DNA of 44,550 nt from an uncultured Prevotellaceae bacterium (GTDB taxonomy: Bacteria; Bacteroidota; Bacteroidia; Bacteroidales; Bacteroidaceae): NCBI GenBank assembly GCA_902782305.1, contig CACZMV010000022.1, positions 1-44,550 of the forward strand, given 5' to 3'. The position numbers were made by a program, and so were the translations under genes. This document shows, piece by piece, positions 32,077 to 39,862 of this stretch. The notes beneath the pieces are model-generated. The model was not told where the DNA came from, searched no databases, and saw only the letters and a program-made list of their open reading frames with translations. Every line of letters begins with the position of its first letter. Position 1 is the first letter of the stretch.

Positions 32077-33349
32077 TACGCATTCGTACAGTCATCGCGT
32101 TTTTATGCGCGTCCAGCTGTTCAGCTTCAGCCATCAGTTCTACCGCACGACCTATTTGCTGAATACCCTCGGCAGTAAGATGCTGGAAGGTTATCTTGCG
32201 ACAATAAGAGTCGAGGTTCACACCATTATAGGCTGTAGCATAGCCGTGTGTAGGCAACGTGTGGTTAGTACCACTGGCATAGTCGCCAGCACTCTCACAA
32301 GCATACGGCCCCAGGAATACGCTACCCGCATTCACCACGCGCTCAGCCAACTGTTCATAGTCCTTTACCTGCAGAATCAGGTGCTCAGGGGCATAGGCAT
32401 TGGAGAGGGCTATCATCTCGTCAACGGAATCGACGAGCACGTAATTGCTGTTTTCGAGGGCTTTAGCCGCCATCTCCTTACGGGGCAGCTGTTGCAATTG
32501 GCGCTCCACCTCAGCCTGTACCTCGTTCAGCTTCGCTTCGCTGGTGGTGATGAAGAGCACCTGCGAATCGATGCCGTGTTCAGCCTGCGACAACAGGTCG
32601 GCCGCTACAAACTCAGCGTTGGCCGTATCGTCAGCCAATACGCACACCTCTGAAGGACCAGCAGGCATGTCGATGGCCACCTCGTCGAGACTGACCTGTT
32701 GCTTGGCAGCCATCACATACTGATTGCCAGGACCGAATATCTTGAAGACCTTGGGCACACTCTCCGTACCGTAAGCCATAGCGCCAATGGCCTGAACGCC
32801 ACCCGCCTTGAATATCTTGCTTACTCCGGCAATGCGTGCAGCCACCAAAATGGCTGGGTTTACCTTGCCTTCCTTGTTAGGAGGCGTACACAGCACGATC
32901 TCCTTGCAACCAGCTATCTTGGCAGGTGTTGCCAGCATCAGCACCGTAGAGAAGAGTGGGGCAGTGCCTCCTGGAATGTAGAGACCCACCTTCTCGATGG
33001 CTACGCTCTTCTGCCAGCAAACCACACCCTCCTGGGTCTTTACCTTCTGACCCACGAAACGCTGTGAGATATGGAACACCTTGATGTTATGATGTGCCAG
33101 GATGATGGCGTCGCGCAGTTCGTTGCTGACCAACTGCTCAGCCTCGTCCATCTCTGCCTCCGTCACTGCCAGGCTCTTCAGCTCGGCTTTGTCGAACTTC
33201 AGCTCATACTCCTTCACGGCCTCGTCGCCACGAGCCTTGACATCAGCCAATACCGTAGCCACCGTGTCGTTCAGCTTTGTGAGGTCTAGGCGTGGACGGG
33301 CTATGATTTCAGCCCATCTGTCTTTCGAGGGATTCTTGTAAATCTTCAT
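32057..33349 (-). CDS. hisD: Histidinol dehydrogenase
   Basis: Zinc- and NAD-dependent enzyme that carries out the last two oxidations of histidine synthesis. The 430 residues include KVGLYIPGGTAPLFSTVLML, FGPGNQYVMAAKQ, IDMPAGPSEV, LLSQAEHGIDSQ, the catalytic Glu-His pair in YAPEHL, and GDYASGTNHTLPTHG. It is the middle gene of the minus-strand his unit, 40 bases downstream of hisG. Its last codons and stop lie in a heptamer array, so its C-terminal residues are repeat-derived. Confidence 0.94.
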   Translation of the reverse strand: MKIYKNPSKDRWAEIIARPRLDLTKLNDTVATVLADVKARGDEAVKEYELKFDKAELKSLAVTEAEMDEAEQLVSNELRDAIILAHHNIKVFHISQRFVGQKVKTQEGVVCWQKSVAIEKVGLYIPGGTAPLFSTVLMLATPAKIAGCKEIVLCTPPNKEGKVNPAILVAARIAGVSKIFKAGGVQAIGAMAYGTESVPKVFKIFGPGNQYVMAAKQQVSLDEVAIDMPAGPSEVCVLADDTANAEFVAADLLSQAEHGIDSQVLFITTSEAKLNEVQAEVERQLQQLPRKEMAAKALENSNYVLVDSVDEMIALSNAYAPEHLILQVKDYEQLAERVVNAGSVFLGPYACESAGDYASGTNHTLPTHGYATAYNGVNLDSYCRKITFQHLTAEGIQQIGRAVELMAEAEQLDAHKNAMTVRMRTLKIKD

Positions 33350-33361
33350 TAAATCCTGAAA

Positions 33362-33389
33362 TTTAATGTTTAATTATTAATGTTTAATC
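33362..33389 (-). repeat. Heptamer array TTTAATN x4 abutting the hisG stop codon
   Basis: On the plus strand TTTAATG, TTTAATT, ATTAATG, TTTAATC. The array begins, in the reading direction of hisG, on the base after its stop codon (33390-33392), and fills most of the hisG-hisD gap. Each unit carries TAA on the hisG strand, with one unit varied. Confidence 0.8.
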
Positions 33390-34241
33390 TTAAAGTATCA
33401 TTTTTTCAATCGGGGTGACCAGAATGCCCTGGGCGCCCATCTCCTTCAGTTTGCCAATGATTTCCCAGAAACGCTTCTGGTCCAGTACGGTGTGTACAGA
33501 GCACCAGTCGTCGTCGGCCAATGGAATGATGGTGGGACTCTTCAGTCCAGGCAGCACATCGATGATTTCCTGCAGACGGGCCTTTGGCGCATTCATCCGC
33601 ACATATTTCTTATCCTCGGCATCCTTCACGGCCTTGAAGCGGAACAGCATCTCGTCCAAGGTGGCACGCTTGCTGTCACTCAGGTTCTTGTTGCCAATGA
33701 GCAGGGCCTCGCTCTGCATCACCACCTCCACCTCGCGCAGGTTGTTGCTGACCAGCGTAGAACCAGACGATACGATGTCGAAGATACCGTCAGCCAGACC
33801 GATGCCCGGGCTGATTTCCACCGAACCCGTAATCACGTGGATTTCGCAGTCGACACCCTGTTCCTTCATGTATTTGCGCAGGATGTTGGGATACGAAGTG
33901 GCAATCTTCTTGCCATTAAACCAGTTCACACCACGATAGTCTATCTCCTTGGGTATGGCCAGCGACAGACGGCACTTGGAGAAGCCCAGACGTGAAATGA
34001 CGTCAGCATCCTCGCCACGCTCTATGAACTCGTTTTCGCCCACCACACCGATGTCGGCCACACCAGAGGCTACCGACTGGGGGATATCATCGTCGCGCAG
34101 GTAAAGCACTTCCAGGGGGAAATTACTGCTTTGCACCAACAGCGTGCGCTTTGATGCACTCACCTTGATATCTGCTTCAGCAAGCAGATTCATGGTATCG
34201 TCGAACAAACGACCTTTTGATTGTACTGCTATTCTTAACAT
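33390..34241 (-). CDS. hisG: ATP phosphoribosyltransferase, long form
   Basis: First and feedback-regulated enzyme of histidine synthesis; joins ATP and PRPP. The 283 residues correspond to the long form with a C-terminal PII-like regulatory domain (from about residue 210). Landmarks are IAVQSKGRLFDDTMNLL, GVADIGVVGENEF, and the PRPP loop in GLADGIFDIVSSGSTL. It leads the minus-strand his unit behind a consensus promoter. Confidence 0.93.
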   Translation of the reverse strand: MLRIAVQSKGRLFDDTMNLLAEADIKVSASKRTLLVQSSNFPLEVLYLRDDDIPQSVASGVADIGVVGENEFIERGEDADVISRLGFSKCRLSLAIPKEIDYRGVNWFNGKKIATSYPNILRKYMKEQGVDCEIHVITGSVEISPGIGLADGIFDIVSSGSTLVSNNLREVEVVMQSEALLIGNKNLSDSKRATLDEMLFRFKAVKDAEDKKYVRMNAPKARLQEIIDVLPGLKSPTIIPLADDDWCSVHTVLDQKRFWEIIGKLKEMGAQGILVTPIEKMIL

Positions 34242-34283
34242 ATTTTCTATGATTTCTTTTCTTCTAATTTAGATTTGTGCGTG

Positions 34284-34291
34284 CAAAGGTA
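34284..34291 (-). promoter_or_regulatory. -7 promoter element of the his unit
   Basis: TACCTTTG followed by CA on the minus strand, 42 bases before the hisG ATG. It is divergent from the lytic transglycosylase promoter 43 bases away. No leader peptide or attenuator is evident. Confidence 0.6.
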
Positions 34292-34333
34292 GTAAAAAAC
34301 GAAGTAAAAGCCAAAAAAATAAATAAAAAGTAG

Positions 34334-34341
34334 TACCTTTG
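34334..34341 (+). promoter_or_regulatory. -7 promoter element of the lytic transglycosylase, four bases before its GTG
   Basis: TACCTTTG, then CATC, then the start codon GTG at 34346, giving a leaderless or almost leaderless message. Confidence 0.6.
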
Positions 34342-34345
34342 CATC

Positions 34346-35482
34346 GTGAAATTACTTTCAACACTTATATTTATACTGATTTTACTCTGTTCGTGCGGAC
34401 AGAAGAAGCAAGAAACCGTAGTCACACCATGGGGTGAGATTGCGGACACCATCCCTACGGACGACAGTTTCGACCTGGACGAGATACAACGCAATGGCGA
34501 ATTGATAGCCCTCACATTGACGGGCCCTGAAACCTATTACGACTATCGTGGTAAGCATCTGGGTGCGCAGTATCTGTTGGCGCAGAAGTTTGCCGATAAG
34601 CTGGGCGTCAGTCTGCGCATGGAGGTGTGTCGCGATTCTGCCGAGATGTTGCAGCGACTGGAGGATGGCGAAGCCGACCTCATCTGCTATCCCATGACCA
34701 AGAAAGGACTGGGCTGGTTGGTGGGCGACGATAAGGAAGACCTGGAAGAAGAACTGAAGGCGTGGTATAAGCCAGGCATGCTGGCTGAGGTGAAGAAGGA
34801 AGAAGAATTCCTGTTGTCCAACCGTGCCGTTCGTCGCCGCGTGTTTGCCCCTATGTTGAATCGTGCAGGTGGTGTCATCTCCCACTACGACGGTTTCTTC
34901 CAGCGCTATGCCTCCACCATTCGTTGGGATTGGCGCTTGTTGGCTGCCCAGTGTTATCAGGAATCTACCTTCGACCCCAAGGCTCGCTCGTGGGCAGGTG
35001 CTTGCGGACTGATGCAGATAATGCCTGGCACTGCCGATCATCTGGGACTCTCGCGGGCCAACATCTACGACCCTGAGCAGAACATTGCCGCTGCGGTGCG
35101 TTATTTGGCCCAACTGGAGCGCAACTTCTCCGATATCCGCGAACATTCCGAGCGCACCAAGTTTGTATTGGCTGCCTATAATGGTGGTCATTTTCACATT
35201 CGTGACGCCATGGCTTTGGCGCGTAAGAACGGGCGCAATGCTAACAGCTGGCGCGAGGTGGAGTCCTTTGTCTTAGGACTCTCTCAACCCCAGTATTACA
35301 ACGACCCCGTAGTCAAGAACGGTTATATGCGAGGCTCCGAGACCGTAGATTATGTCCGCAAGATTCACGAGCGCTGGAATGGTTATCGTGGTGTCAAGAC
35401 CGTTCGCACCATCTCCGGTCCTCAGGGCATTCCCCAGAAGGCCAAGCACGAGCGTAAGAAGAAATATCAGATTGGTGAGTAA
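34346..35482 (+). CDS. MltF-like membrane-bound lytic transglycosylase
   Basis: A 378-residue lipoprotein that cleaves peptidoglycan glycan strands. The signal ends in LILLCSC with the lipidated Cys at residue 17. The next roughly 100 residues resemble the solute-binding domain of MltF but are shortened (RNGELIALTLTGPETYYDY, then ADLICYPMT). The SLT domain starts near residue 187, with catalytic E206 in AQCYQESTFDP, the GACGLMQIMPGTADHLGL block and FVLAAYNGG. The start is GTG at 34346 because it is the only codon that gives a complete signal peptide; it follows the promoter by four bases. The corrin-ring genes begin 11 bases downstream with no visible promoter. Confidence 0.87.
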   Translation: MKLLSTLIFILILLCSCGQKKQETVVTPWGEIADTIPTDDSFDLDEIQRNGELIALTLTGPETYYDYRGKHLGAQYLLAQKFADKLGVSLRMEVCRDSAEMLQRLEDGEADLICYPMTKKGLGWLVGDDKEDLEEELKAWYKPGMLAEVKKEEEFLLSNRAVRRRVFAPMLNRAGGVISHYDGFFQRYASTIRWDWRLLAAQCYQESTFDPKARSWAGACGLMQIMPGTADHLGLSRANIYDPEQNIAAAVRYLAQLERNFSDIREHSERTKFVLAAYNGGHFHIRDAMALARKNGRNANSWREVESFVLGLSQPQYYNDPVVKNGYMRGSETVDYVRKIHERWNGYRGVKTVRTISGPQGIPQKAKHERKKKYQIGE

Positions 35483-35493
35483 TCAATAATAGA

Positions 35494-36897
35494 ATGGATA
35501 TGGGAAAAATAATTGTTGCAGGCATTGGTCCTGGCAGTCAAGAAGATATCACTCCTGCAGTACTTGACGCAGTAAGAGAGGCTGACGCTATTGTAGGATA
35601 CAAATACTACTTCCAGTTCATTGAACCTTTTGTAAAGGAAGGTTGCGAGTGTATTGATACGGGTATGAAAAAGGAGCGCGAACGCGCTCTGCAAGCCTTT
35701 GAATTGGCAGAACAAGATAAAAACGTAGTGGTGATATCTTCTGGTGATGCTGGATTGTATGGAATGGCTCCACTGATTTATGAGATGAAGCAGGAGCGTC
35801 ATTCTGATATTGAGATATACACCTTGCCTGGTATCTCAGCTTTCCAGAAAGCTGCCTCCTTATTAGGTGCCCCCATAGGCCATGATGTATGCCTTATTTC
35901 TTTGTCTGACTTGATGACTCCCTGGGAGGTCATTGAACGACGTATCAAAGCTGCTGCTATGGGCGACTTCGTGACGGCTATCTATAATCCGAAATCGCAT
36001 GGACGCTATTGGCAATTGTATCGTCTGCAGGAATTGTTCTTGAAAGAACGTTCCAAGGAAACACCAGTAGGTTATGTGCGTCAGGCAGGACGAGAGGAGC
36101 AGGAAATCAAGGTTACAACATTGGGTGCTTTCGACCCAGAGGATGTGGATATGTTTACCGTTATCCTGATTGGTAATTCACAGTCGTATGTAGCTGATGG
36201 AAAGATGATTACACCACGAGGATATTATCGGAAACAGGCTGATGACGGGAACAAAATTGGTCAAAACATCATGATAGAATCGTTCCGCACCATAGCCAAA
36301 GAACTGAAGAAAGATTATCCTTTAGGGCATAAGTGGGCCTTGCTACATGCTATCCATACGACTGCTGATTTTGAGATGGAGGATATTCTCTATACTGATA
36401 CTGGTGCTGTTGAATCATTATATGATAAAGTGAAGGATGGTTCGCTGAAAACTATCGTGTCAGATGTTACCATGGTGACAAGTGGAATTCGCAAAGGTGC
36501 TCTGCAACGATTAGGCGTTGAAGCAAAATGCTATTTAAGTGACCCACGAGTGGCAGAGATGGCAACGACACAAGGGATTACTCGCACGCAGGCAGGTATT
36601 CGTCTGGCTGTAGAGGAGCATCCTGATGCGCTCTATGCATTTGGTAATGCACCTACAGCGCTGATGGAACTCTGCGACCTGATTCGCAAGGGTAAGGCTC
36701 ATCCCGCTGGTATCATTGCAGCACCAGTAGGCTTTGTACATGTTCGTGAGTCGAAGTACATGGTAAAGCCATTTAAGGAAATACCCAAGATTATCGTTGA
36801 AGGCAGAAAGGGAGGAAGTAATCTTGCTGCTACCCTTTGCAATGCAATATTGACATTTGATGATGCAGAACAATTAAAACCAGGTCGCGACCTATGA
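35494..36897 (+). CDS. Precorrin-3B C17-methyltransferase fused to precorrin-8X methylmutase (CbiH-CbiC)
   Basis: Two-domain corrin enzyme, 467 residues. Residues 1 to about 250 are the SAM-dependent methyltransferase CbiH/CobJ that performs ring contraction with C17 methylation (VAGIGPGSQEDITPAVLDAV, SGDAGLYGMAPLI, LPGISAFQKAASLLGAPIGH). From about 254 on is CbiC/CobH, which moves the C11 methyl group to C12 (HKWALLHAIHTTADFEME, IVSDVTMVTSGI, GNAPTALMEL, GIIAAPVGFVHVRESK). It leads four fused and overlapping genes of the anaerobic B12 route. Its own promoter is not visible; it lies 11 bases behind the lytic transglycosylase. Confidence 0.9.
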   Translation: MDMGKIIVAGIGPGSQEDITPAVLDAVREADAIVGYKYYFQFIEPFVKEGCECIDTGMKKERERALQAFELAEQDKNVVVISSGDAGLYGMAPLIYEMKQERHSDIEIYTLPGISAFQKAASLLGAPIGHDVCLISLSDLMTPWEVIERRIKAAAMGDFVTAIYNPKSHGRYWQLYRLQELFLKERSKETPVGYVRQAGREEQEIKVTTLGAFDPEDVDMFTVILIGNSQSYVADGKMITPRGYYRKQADDGNKIGQNIMIESFRTIAKELKKDYPLGHKWALLHAIHTTADFEMEDILYTDTGAVESLYDKVKDGSLKTIVSDVTMVTSGIRKGALQRLGVEAKCYLSDPRVAEMATTQGITRTQAGIRLAVEEHPDALYAFGNAPTALMELCDLIRKGKAHPAGIIAAPVGFVHVRESKYMVKPFKEIPKIIVEGRKGGSNLAATLCNAILTFDDAEQLKPGRDL

Positions 36898-38099
36898 AAT
36901 TTGTGGTTATAGGAATATCAGATCATCCTAATCCGTTTTTTACACCAGAAGTGTTAGAGATTATCAAGAACGGAAAGGTGTTTTCTGGTGGTAAGCGTCA
37001 TCATGAGATAGTGGCGCCGTTGCTACCTGCTGATGCGGAATGGATAGATATTACGGTGCCTCTGAATGATGTCTTTGCAAAATATACGGCAAATGAAATT
37101 ATTGTTTTTGCATCTGGCGATCCCTTGTTCTTTGGTTTTGCCAATACGATTCAACGTAAGATGGCAGAGGCAGAAATCGTGGTTTATCCCACATTTAATT
37201 CCTTGCAGATGCTGGCTCATCGCTTGGTGATGCCTTATCATGATATGCGCATTGTATCACTGACAGGTCGTCCTTGGCCAGAATTTGACAAAGCACTCAT
37301 CGAAAGAACAGGGAAGATAGGTGTTCTGACAGATCGTGAACACACCCCAGCAGCGATTGCCCAACGCATGCTAGATTATGGTTATACAGATTATCAGATG
37401 CATGTAGGTGAGCATTTGGGGAATCCTGAACTCGAAAAGGTTACCACACTTTCGCTTGAAGAGGCTTCAAAAAGGGAGTTTACCATGCCAAACTGCCTCA
37501 TCATCAGCAAATCATCACTTCTCACTTCTCACTCCTCACTCCAGTTCGGTATTCCTGATGCCGCATTTGCATTGCTCGATGGACGTGAGAAAATGATTAC
37601 CAAGATGCCTATCCGATTATTGACGCTTCAGACGCTCGAATTACCCAAGCACCGCGTTTTCTGGGACATCGGTTTCTGTACAGGAAGTGTCTCGATAGAA
37701 GCACGCTTGCAATTTCCACATCTACAGATAGAAGCTTTCGAGATTCGTCCTGAATGCGAGGTTATTATTCATGAGAATGCTCGACGCTTTGGTGCTCCTG
37801 GTATCAGTATTCATATGGGTGATTTTCTAAAGCAAGACATTACCAATCTGCCTCATCCTGATGCAGTGTTCATTGGTGGACATGGTGGAAAGTTGAAAGA
37901 AATCATGGCTAAGGTGTTGTCTGTATTATCAGATGATGGTGTTATCGTATTCAATAGCGTTGTTGCACCTAAGGTTATGATAGACAGTCAGAAGCTATGG
38001 AACGAGGCATGTGCTGAGTTAGGACTCAAACAAGAACCTCCTCTTCATATCCAATTAAACGACAATCATCCTATAACTATATTGAAATGCAGAAAATAG
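36894..38099 (+). CDS. cobL: Bifunctional precorrin-6Y methyltransferase/decarboxylase (CbiE-CbiT, CobL)
   Basis: Fused corrin enzyme of 401 residues. The CbiE part (1 to about 200) methylates C5 and has GISDHPNPFFTPEVLEI, FASGDPLFFGFANTI and LTGRPWPEFDKALIER. The CbiT part (from about 215) methylates C15 and decarboxylates, with the SAM loop WDIGFCTGSVSIEA and FIGGHGGKLKEIM. The linker, at about residues 207-217, is encoded by a four-unit heptamer array (SLLTSHSSL), which is unlike its surroundings. The start overlaps the CbiH-CbiC stop (ATGA), and the end overlaps the next gene by 13 bases. Confidence 0.9.
   Translation: MKFVVIGISDHPNPFFTPEVLEIIKNGKVFSGGKRHHEIVAPLLPADAEWIDITVPLNDVFAKYTANEIIVFASGDPLFFGFANTIQRKMAEAEIVVYPTFNSLQMLAHRLVMPYHDMRIVSLTGRPWPEFDKALIERTGKIGVLTDREHTPAAIAQRMLDYGYTDYQMHVGEHLGNPELEKVTTLSLEEASKREFTMPNCLIISKSSLLTSHSSLQFGIPDAAFALLDGREKMITKMPIRLLTLQTLELPKHRVFWDIGFCTGSVSIEARLQFPHLQIEAFEIRPECEVIIHENARRFGAPGISIHMGDFLKQDITNLPHPDAVFIGGHGGKLKEIMAKVLSVLSDDGVIVFNSVVAPKVMIDSQKLWNEACAELGLKQEPPLHIQLNDNHPITILKCRK
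37515..37542 (+). repeat. Heptamer array TCACTYC x4 in the CbiE-CbiT linker
   Basis: TCACTTC, TCACTTC, TCACTCC, TCACTCC in tandem. The reverse complement reads GRAGTGA, the same word as the AGTGARR arrays at 15405 and 30010. It is read in frame and lies exactly between two enzyme domains. Confidence 0.8.
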
Positions 38100-39862
38100 C
38101 GATTATACAAATCAGTGAGGCTGGTAGTGAGATTGCATTGACACTACAAAGAGAGCTGAAAGCCAAAGTGATTCAGCGCTCAGAGGTGGGCAAGGAATGG
38201 AAGAACCAAGATGCCTTCATTTTCATTGGGGCGATGGGTATCTGCGTGAGGACGATTGCACCTTACGTCAAGGATAAACACGAAGACCCTGCAGTAGTAT
38301 GCGTTGATAGTATGGGACTGAATGTCATCAGTGTGCTGAGCGGACATATTGGTGGTGCCAACGACCTGACTCGTGATATTGCAGCAATGATTGGTTCCCG
38401 TGAGGTAATTACCACTCAAAGCGACAATGCAGGCCTCTGGGCACTCGACACTTTCGCAGAACGATTCAACTGGAACATCGCCAGCGACGACGATATGAAT
38501 GAGTGTATCTATGCTTTCGTCAATCGTGAGCCCACAGCCCTGCTGATGGAAGTCTGCGATGAGGGTACGGACTATCTGGAGAAGACATTGCCTGAACATG
38601 TGACGGTCGTGAAAAGTCTCGAAGAGGTAGATCCCAATAAGTTTAAGCTGCTCATCATGGTGACGCCTTACAATCTCTGTGCACCAAACGGTGTGCTCGA
38701 GTTGCATTTCGTGCCGATGATAGCTGCTTTGGGCTTTGGACTCGCCCATCATCCTGATGACTATGAGGACATCTACGACGAAATTGACGAGACCATGAGC
38801 CAGATTGGTGTGTTGCCTTGCTATAAACGCTATTGTACCATCGATGTGAAGCAGGATGAAGAGTTTTGCGAGATGCTCGTCGATGATTTGGAAGAAGAGC
38901 TGTTATTCTACACAGCAGAGGAACTCGCCAAAGTTGAGGTGCCCAATCCCAGCAAGACCGTTCAGAAGCATGTGGGTACACCCAGTGTTTGTGAAGCAGC
39001 AGCCATCCTTGGGTCAAACAATGGAAAACTAATTGTTCCTAAAGTAAAGGGTAAGAACTGGACAGCTGCTCTAGCTATTGACTACAAATATCTGAGAGAG
39101 AAGAAGGGGCATATAGAGATTGTAGGCGCTGGTCCTGGTGATCCTGATTTGGTATCTGTACAAGGACGCAAGATGCTTGAACGTGCCGACCTTATATTAT
39201 ATGCAGGTTCACTGGTACCTAAGGCTTTGACAGAATGTCACAAGCCAGGGGCTGTGGTGCGTTCTTCAGCAGATATGAATCTGGAAGAGCAATGCGCATT
39301 GATGAAGGAACATTATGATAAGGGTCACTTTATTGTTCGTTTGCATACGGGCGATCCTTGTATCTTTGGCGCTATTCAGGAGCAGATGGCATTCTTTGAC
39401 CAAGAAGGAATGGACTATCACATCACTCCTGGAATTTCCAGTTTCCTTGCTGCAGCTGCTGAATTGAGAAGTCAGTTTACGATTCCAGAACGTACGCAGA
39501 CTATCATCTTGACAAGAGGAGAGGGGAGAACGCCTATGCCAGAAAAAGAACAGTTGCATCTGTTGGCGAAGAGTCAGAGTACGATGTGTATCTTCCTCAG
39601 TGCAGCTGTTGTAGATGATGTACAACGAGAGTTGTTGCAGGAATATCCAGAGGATACCCCTGTTGCTGCCTGTTATCATCTCACTTGGCCAGACCAGAAA
39701 ATCTATCGCGGTGTATTGAAAGACCTTGCGAAGATAGTTCACGACAACCATCTTACCCTCACCACCATGCTTGTAGTTGGTGAAGCCATCGACAATCGCC
39801 AAGGACTCTCAGAGCTCTATTCTAAGTATTTCACCCATCTTTTCAGGAAAGGCGAAGCATGA
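38087..39862 (+). CDS. Cobalamin biosynthesis fusion CbiG-CbiF (CobM)
   Basis: A 591-residue fusion. Residues 1 to about 335 are CbiG, which opens the ring-A lactone of cobalt-precorrin-5A (FIFIGAMGICVRTIAPYV, DSMGLNVISVLSGHIGGAND, and the C-terminal GTPSVCEAAAI). From about 342 on is CbiF/CobM, precorrin-4 C11-methyltransferase (IVGAGPGDPDLVSVQGRKML, HTGDPCIFGAIQEQMAF, TPGISSFLAAAAEL, LTRGEGRTPMP). CbiG belongs only to the oxygen-independent route, so this cluster follows the anaerobic pathway. It overlaps both neighbours. Confidence 0.9.
   Translation: MQKIAIIQISEAGSEIALTLQRELKAKVIQRSEVGKEWKNQDAFIFIGAMGICVRTIAPYVKDKHEDPAVVCVDSMGLNVISVLSGHIGGANDLTRDIAAMIGSREVITTQSDNAGLWALDTFAERFNWNIASDDDMNECIYAFVNREPTALLMEVCDEGTDYLEKTLPEHVTVVKSLEEVDPNKFKLLIMVTPYNLCAPNGVLELHFVPMIAALGFGLAHHPDDYEDIYDEIDETMSQIGVLPCYKRYCTIDVKQDEEFCEMLVDDLEEELLFYTAEELAKVEVPNPSKTVQKHVGTPSVCEAAAILGSNNGKLIVPKVKGKNWTAALAIDYKYLREKKGHIEIVGAGPGDPDLVSVQGRKMLERADLILYAGSLVPKALTECHKPGAVVRSSADMNLEEQCALMKEHYDKGHFIVRLHTGDPCIFGAIQEQMAFFDQEGMDYHITPGISSFLAAAAELRSQFTIPERTQTIILTRGEGRTPMPEKEQLHLLAKSQSTMCIFLSAAVVDDVQRELLQEYPEDTPVAACYHLTWPDQKIYRGVLKDLAKIVHDNHLTLTTMLVVGEAIDNRQGLSELYSKYFTHLFRKGEA

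Noticed and set aside
15405-33389. CRISPR-like reading of the tandem arrays
   Set aside because: Units are 7 nt with no spacers between them, and no cas genes are present.
32105-34000. Several plus-strand frames opposite hisD and hisG
   Set aside because: All are shadows of conserved minus-strand genes with no motifs of their own.
35483-35493. Cobalamin riboswitch before the corrin genes
   Set aside because: The gap is 11 bases, far too short.
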